From: Prolixibacteraceae bacterium
GTDB taxonomy: Bacteria > Bacteroidota > Bacteroidia > Bacteroidales > Prolixibacteraceae
Assembly (NCBI GenBank): GCA_017998095.1
Contig: JAGODU010000185.1
Span: 1-7,683, forward strand
Direction of reading: 5' to 3'
Length of the DNA: 7,683 nt
Shown: piece by piece, positions 6,351 to 7,683 of the stretch
Position numbering within the stretch: position 1 is the stretch's first letter
Layout of the letters: every line of letters starts with the position of its first letter
Program-made: the position numbers and the translations under genes
Notes under the pieces: model-generated
Told to the model about the DNA's origin: nothing
Databases searched by the model: none
Seen by the model: only the letters and a program-made list of their open reading frames with translations

Positions 6351-7292
6351 ATGGGGCCTTTAGTTAGTATTTGTTGTCTGACTTATAACCATGAGCCTTA
6401 TATTAAGCAATGTCTTGATGGATTTTTGATGCAAAAAACAAATTTCCCTTTTGAAATTTTAATTCATGATGATGCCTCTGTTGACAATACACAAAACATA
6501 ATAAAGAATTATGAGTTAAAGCATTCCGATATTATTAAACCTATTTATCAAAAGGAAAATCAGTATTCTAAAGGGATTGGTGTTTCAAGGGTATATCAAT
6601 TCCCCCGTGCTAAAGGAAAATATATTGCTATGTGTGAAGGTGACGACTATTGGATAGATCCTTATAAGTTACAGAAACAGGTTGATTTTCTTGAGACACA
6701 CCCTGAATATGTTTTTTCATTTCACGATTCTATAATTCTTAACCAGAGGACAGGTGAAAAACGTATGAGGATTGGAGATAGACAGATAGACAACACAGTT
6801 GATCTTAAATCGCTAATCATCCAGAAAAACATACCAACTGCATCAATCGTTTTCAGAAACTTTTTGGATTATGCACAATTACCTGATTGGATTGGCAAGA
6901 TTTCAAATGGAGATTATGGTCTCTGTGTGCTGTTAGCTGAAGAAGGCCCCGGTAAATATCTGCCAGAAGCCATGTCCGTTTACCGGATTCATGAGGGAGG
7001 CGTATGGAGCAGTAAAGGGTTCGAGTTTACACATTCTGCTAACATTATTTTTTATAAATACCTGTTGGATTATTTTACTGATAGTGAAATAAGACAGGCA
7101 ATCAGAACAAAAATGCAATGGTCTGAATTCAATTATGGCATCAGTAAGATCAGGGATGGAGGCTATTTTAAGGGCCTATTGCTCGTAATAAAAAATGTAA
7201 GACTTCATGGAGACTATCGGTTAAGAACTAATCCAATAAAAATTGCGAGTGCTTTTAAAACCTTGCTTAAAAGAATTTCGGCAAATCGATAA
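6351..7292 (+). CDS. Family-2 glycosyltransferase (GT-A fold)
   Basis: Predicted cytoplasmic or membrane-associated transferase that adds one sugar from a nucleotide donor to the growing repeat unit. The 313 residues begin LVSICCLTYNHEPYIKQCLD, typical for GT2. IHDDASVDNT follows (D40-D41, nucleotide binding), then KGKYIAMCEGDDYWIDPYKL with D98-D99 as the DxD-like metal site, and NGDYGLCVLLAEEG (residues 186-199), the usual acceptor/base region. The CEGDDYW form and the PYKLQKQVDFLETHPEY segment are typical of bacterial capsule and O-antigen transferases. The C-terminal 90 residues are basic and helical without a clear membrane span. It starts 4 bases after the CitE-like stop and is probably the last gene of this transcription stretch before a 265-bp gap. 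Donor and acceptor cannot be told from sequence. Transfer of the acylated amino sugar is a reasonable guess. Confidence 0.9.
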   Translation: MGPLVSICCLTYNHEPYIKQCLDGFLMQKTNFPFEILIHDDASVDNTQNIIKNYELKHSDIIKPIYQKENQYSKGIGVSRVYQFPRAKGKYIAMCEGDDYWIDPYKLQKQVDFLETHPEYVFSFHDSIILNQRTGEKRMRIGDRQIDNTVDLKSLIIQKNIPTASIVFRNFLDYAQLPDWIGKISNGDYGLCVLLAEEGPGKYLPEAMSVYRIHEGGVWSSKGFEFTHSANIIFYKYLLDYFTDSEIRQAIRTKMQWSEFNYGISKIRDGGYFKGLLLVIKNVRLHGDYRLRTNPIKIASAFKTLLKRISANR

Positions 7293-7557
7293 CATGGTAC
7301 TTTCCAAGGAAATAGTTTTCGTACCAAAAATCCCAAAGCTGTTAGAAGGATATGCTTAGGAACTATCTCAAGAGGGGTGAAGGTGATATGATTAATACGA
7401 TTATGGCAGTGGTAGTCTTCAATGTGATGAAAAGATTAAGGCAAATCTGGGGTGCCATTTATTTTGTTCTGGATTTATTGATCGGCAATTGGTCATTAAA
7501 ATATGTCACTGTACAGAATAATTGAAAAAAAAGACTATTTAAGGGTTGGCTAAATAG
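7293..7557. other. Intergenic spacer with no recognisable gene
   Basis: Only very short open frames are present. One runs ATG 7388 to TGA 7525 (45 codons, including MKRLRQIWGAIYFVLDLLIG), and a 21-codon frame begins near 7294. Neither resembles a family I know, and all frames are interrupted early. The spacer contrasts with the 4-bp or overlapping joints upstream, so it may contain a promoter, a degraded gene or a recombination scar. No strong terminator or TAnnTTTG promoter element was found by eye. Confidence 0.5.
7535..7557 (+). repeat. 7-bp inverted repeat abutting the next start codon
   Basis: CTATTTA (7535-7541) and TAAATAG (7551-7557) are perfect reverse complements with a 9-nt loop (AGGGTTGGC). 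The right arm ends directly against the ATG at 7558. In mRNA this A/U-rich stem would sit where a 30S subunit must land, so it could modulate initiation. It could equally be a chance palindrome in A/T-rich DNA. It is called on symmetry only. Confidence 0.4.
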
Positions 7558-7683
7558 ATGGACTTAAAAAAAATAGAAAAATATATAAGAGAGCTTCAAC
7601 ATGATGAGATTAATTTTAAACGCGAGGAAATCAATTCATATCAAGAAGATAATATCATTAGAAAGGTCAGCTTAAAACATGCT
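7558..7683 (+). CDS. 5' part of an unidentified gene, runs off the window
   Basis: An ATG at 7558 opens 42 codons without a stop to the window edge, beginning MDLKKIEKYIRELQHDEINF and followed by a charged helical stretch ending VSLKHA. An in-frame TAG at 7555-7557 lies immediately upstream, so ATG 7558 is the earliest start. The composition (many Lys, Glu, Ile, Asn) fits the A/T-rich genes of this part of the locus. The N-terminus shows no motif that would identify it. By position, a further glycosyltransferase, methyltransferase or other sugar-modifying enzyme would be expected, but that is only context. Confidence 0.6.
   Translation, partial: MDLKKIEKYIRELQHDEINFKREEINSYQEDNIIRKVSLKHA

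Noticed and set aside
1..7683. CRISPR arrays, tRNA or rRNA genes
   Set aside because: No regularly spaced direct repeats, cloverleaf-like segments or rRNA-like conserved stretches were seen by eye.

Overview
The window reads as part of a surface-polysaccharide (capsule or O-antigen) biosynthesis locus from a Bacteroidota-like bacterium. The support for this lineage is indirect. The start codons lack Shine-Dalgarno sequences and are instead preceded by A/T-rich tracts. The first gene is a single-domain (CBS-less) arabinose-5-phosphate isomerase of a kind known from Bacteroides. The gene order is typical of patchwork glycan loci in that phylum. All intact genes lie on the + strand, with tight spacing and several overlaps.

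Layout. Positions 1-58 hold the N-terminus of a minus-strand gene that leaves the window. A divergent spacer follows (59-187), containing a perfect 10-bp inverted repeat. Next come a kdsD-like isomerase (188-829), a hidden 31-codon stub resembling the start of kdsA (789-884), a Wzx/MOP-family flippase starting with TTG (895-2364), and a VioA-like nucleotide-sugar aminotransferase coupled to it by an ATGA overlap (2361-3494). Then there is a decayed LUD-domain gene broken by frameshifts and stops (about 3524-4303), a NeuD/PglD/VioB-type acyltransferase (4306-4962), a MaoC-like hydratase (4989-5453), a CitE-like lyase (5453-6346) and a family-2 glycosyltransferase (6351-7292). A 265-bp spacer without a recognisable gene and the first 42 codons of another + strand gene (7558 onward) close the window.

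How the genes fit together. The kdsD gene and kdsA stub point to a former Kdo (or Kdo-like sugar) block that was cut off where the flippase cassette begins. The aminotransferase and acyltransferase form the classic pair that turns a dTDP-4-keto-6-deoxyhexose into an N-acylated 4-amino-4,6-dideoxyhexose. The MaoC hydratase and CitE-like lyase directly downstream are acyl-CoA enzymes with no obvious role in ordinary N-acetylation. The most interesting hypothesis is that they make a special hydroxyacyl-CoA for the amino sugar, by analogy with the 3-hydroxy-3-methylbutyryl group of anthrose in Bacillus anthracis. The glycosyltransferase would then add a sugar to the growing unit and the flippase would export it.

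The central part (LUD remnant through acyltransferase) is visibly more A/T-rich than the isomerase, flippase and aminotransferase before it. With the kdsA stub and the pseudogene, this points to assembly of the locus by recombination.
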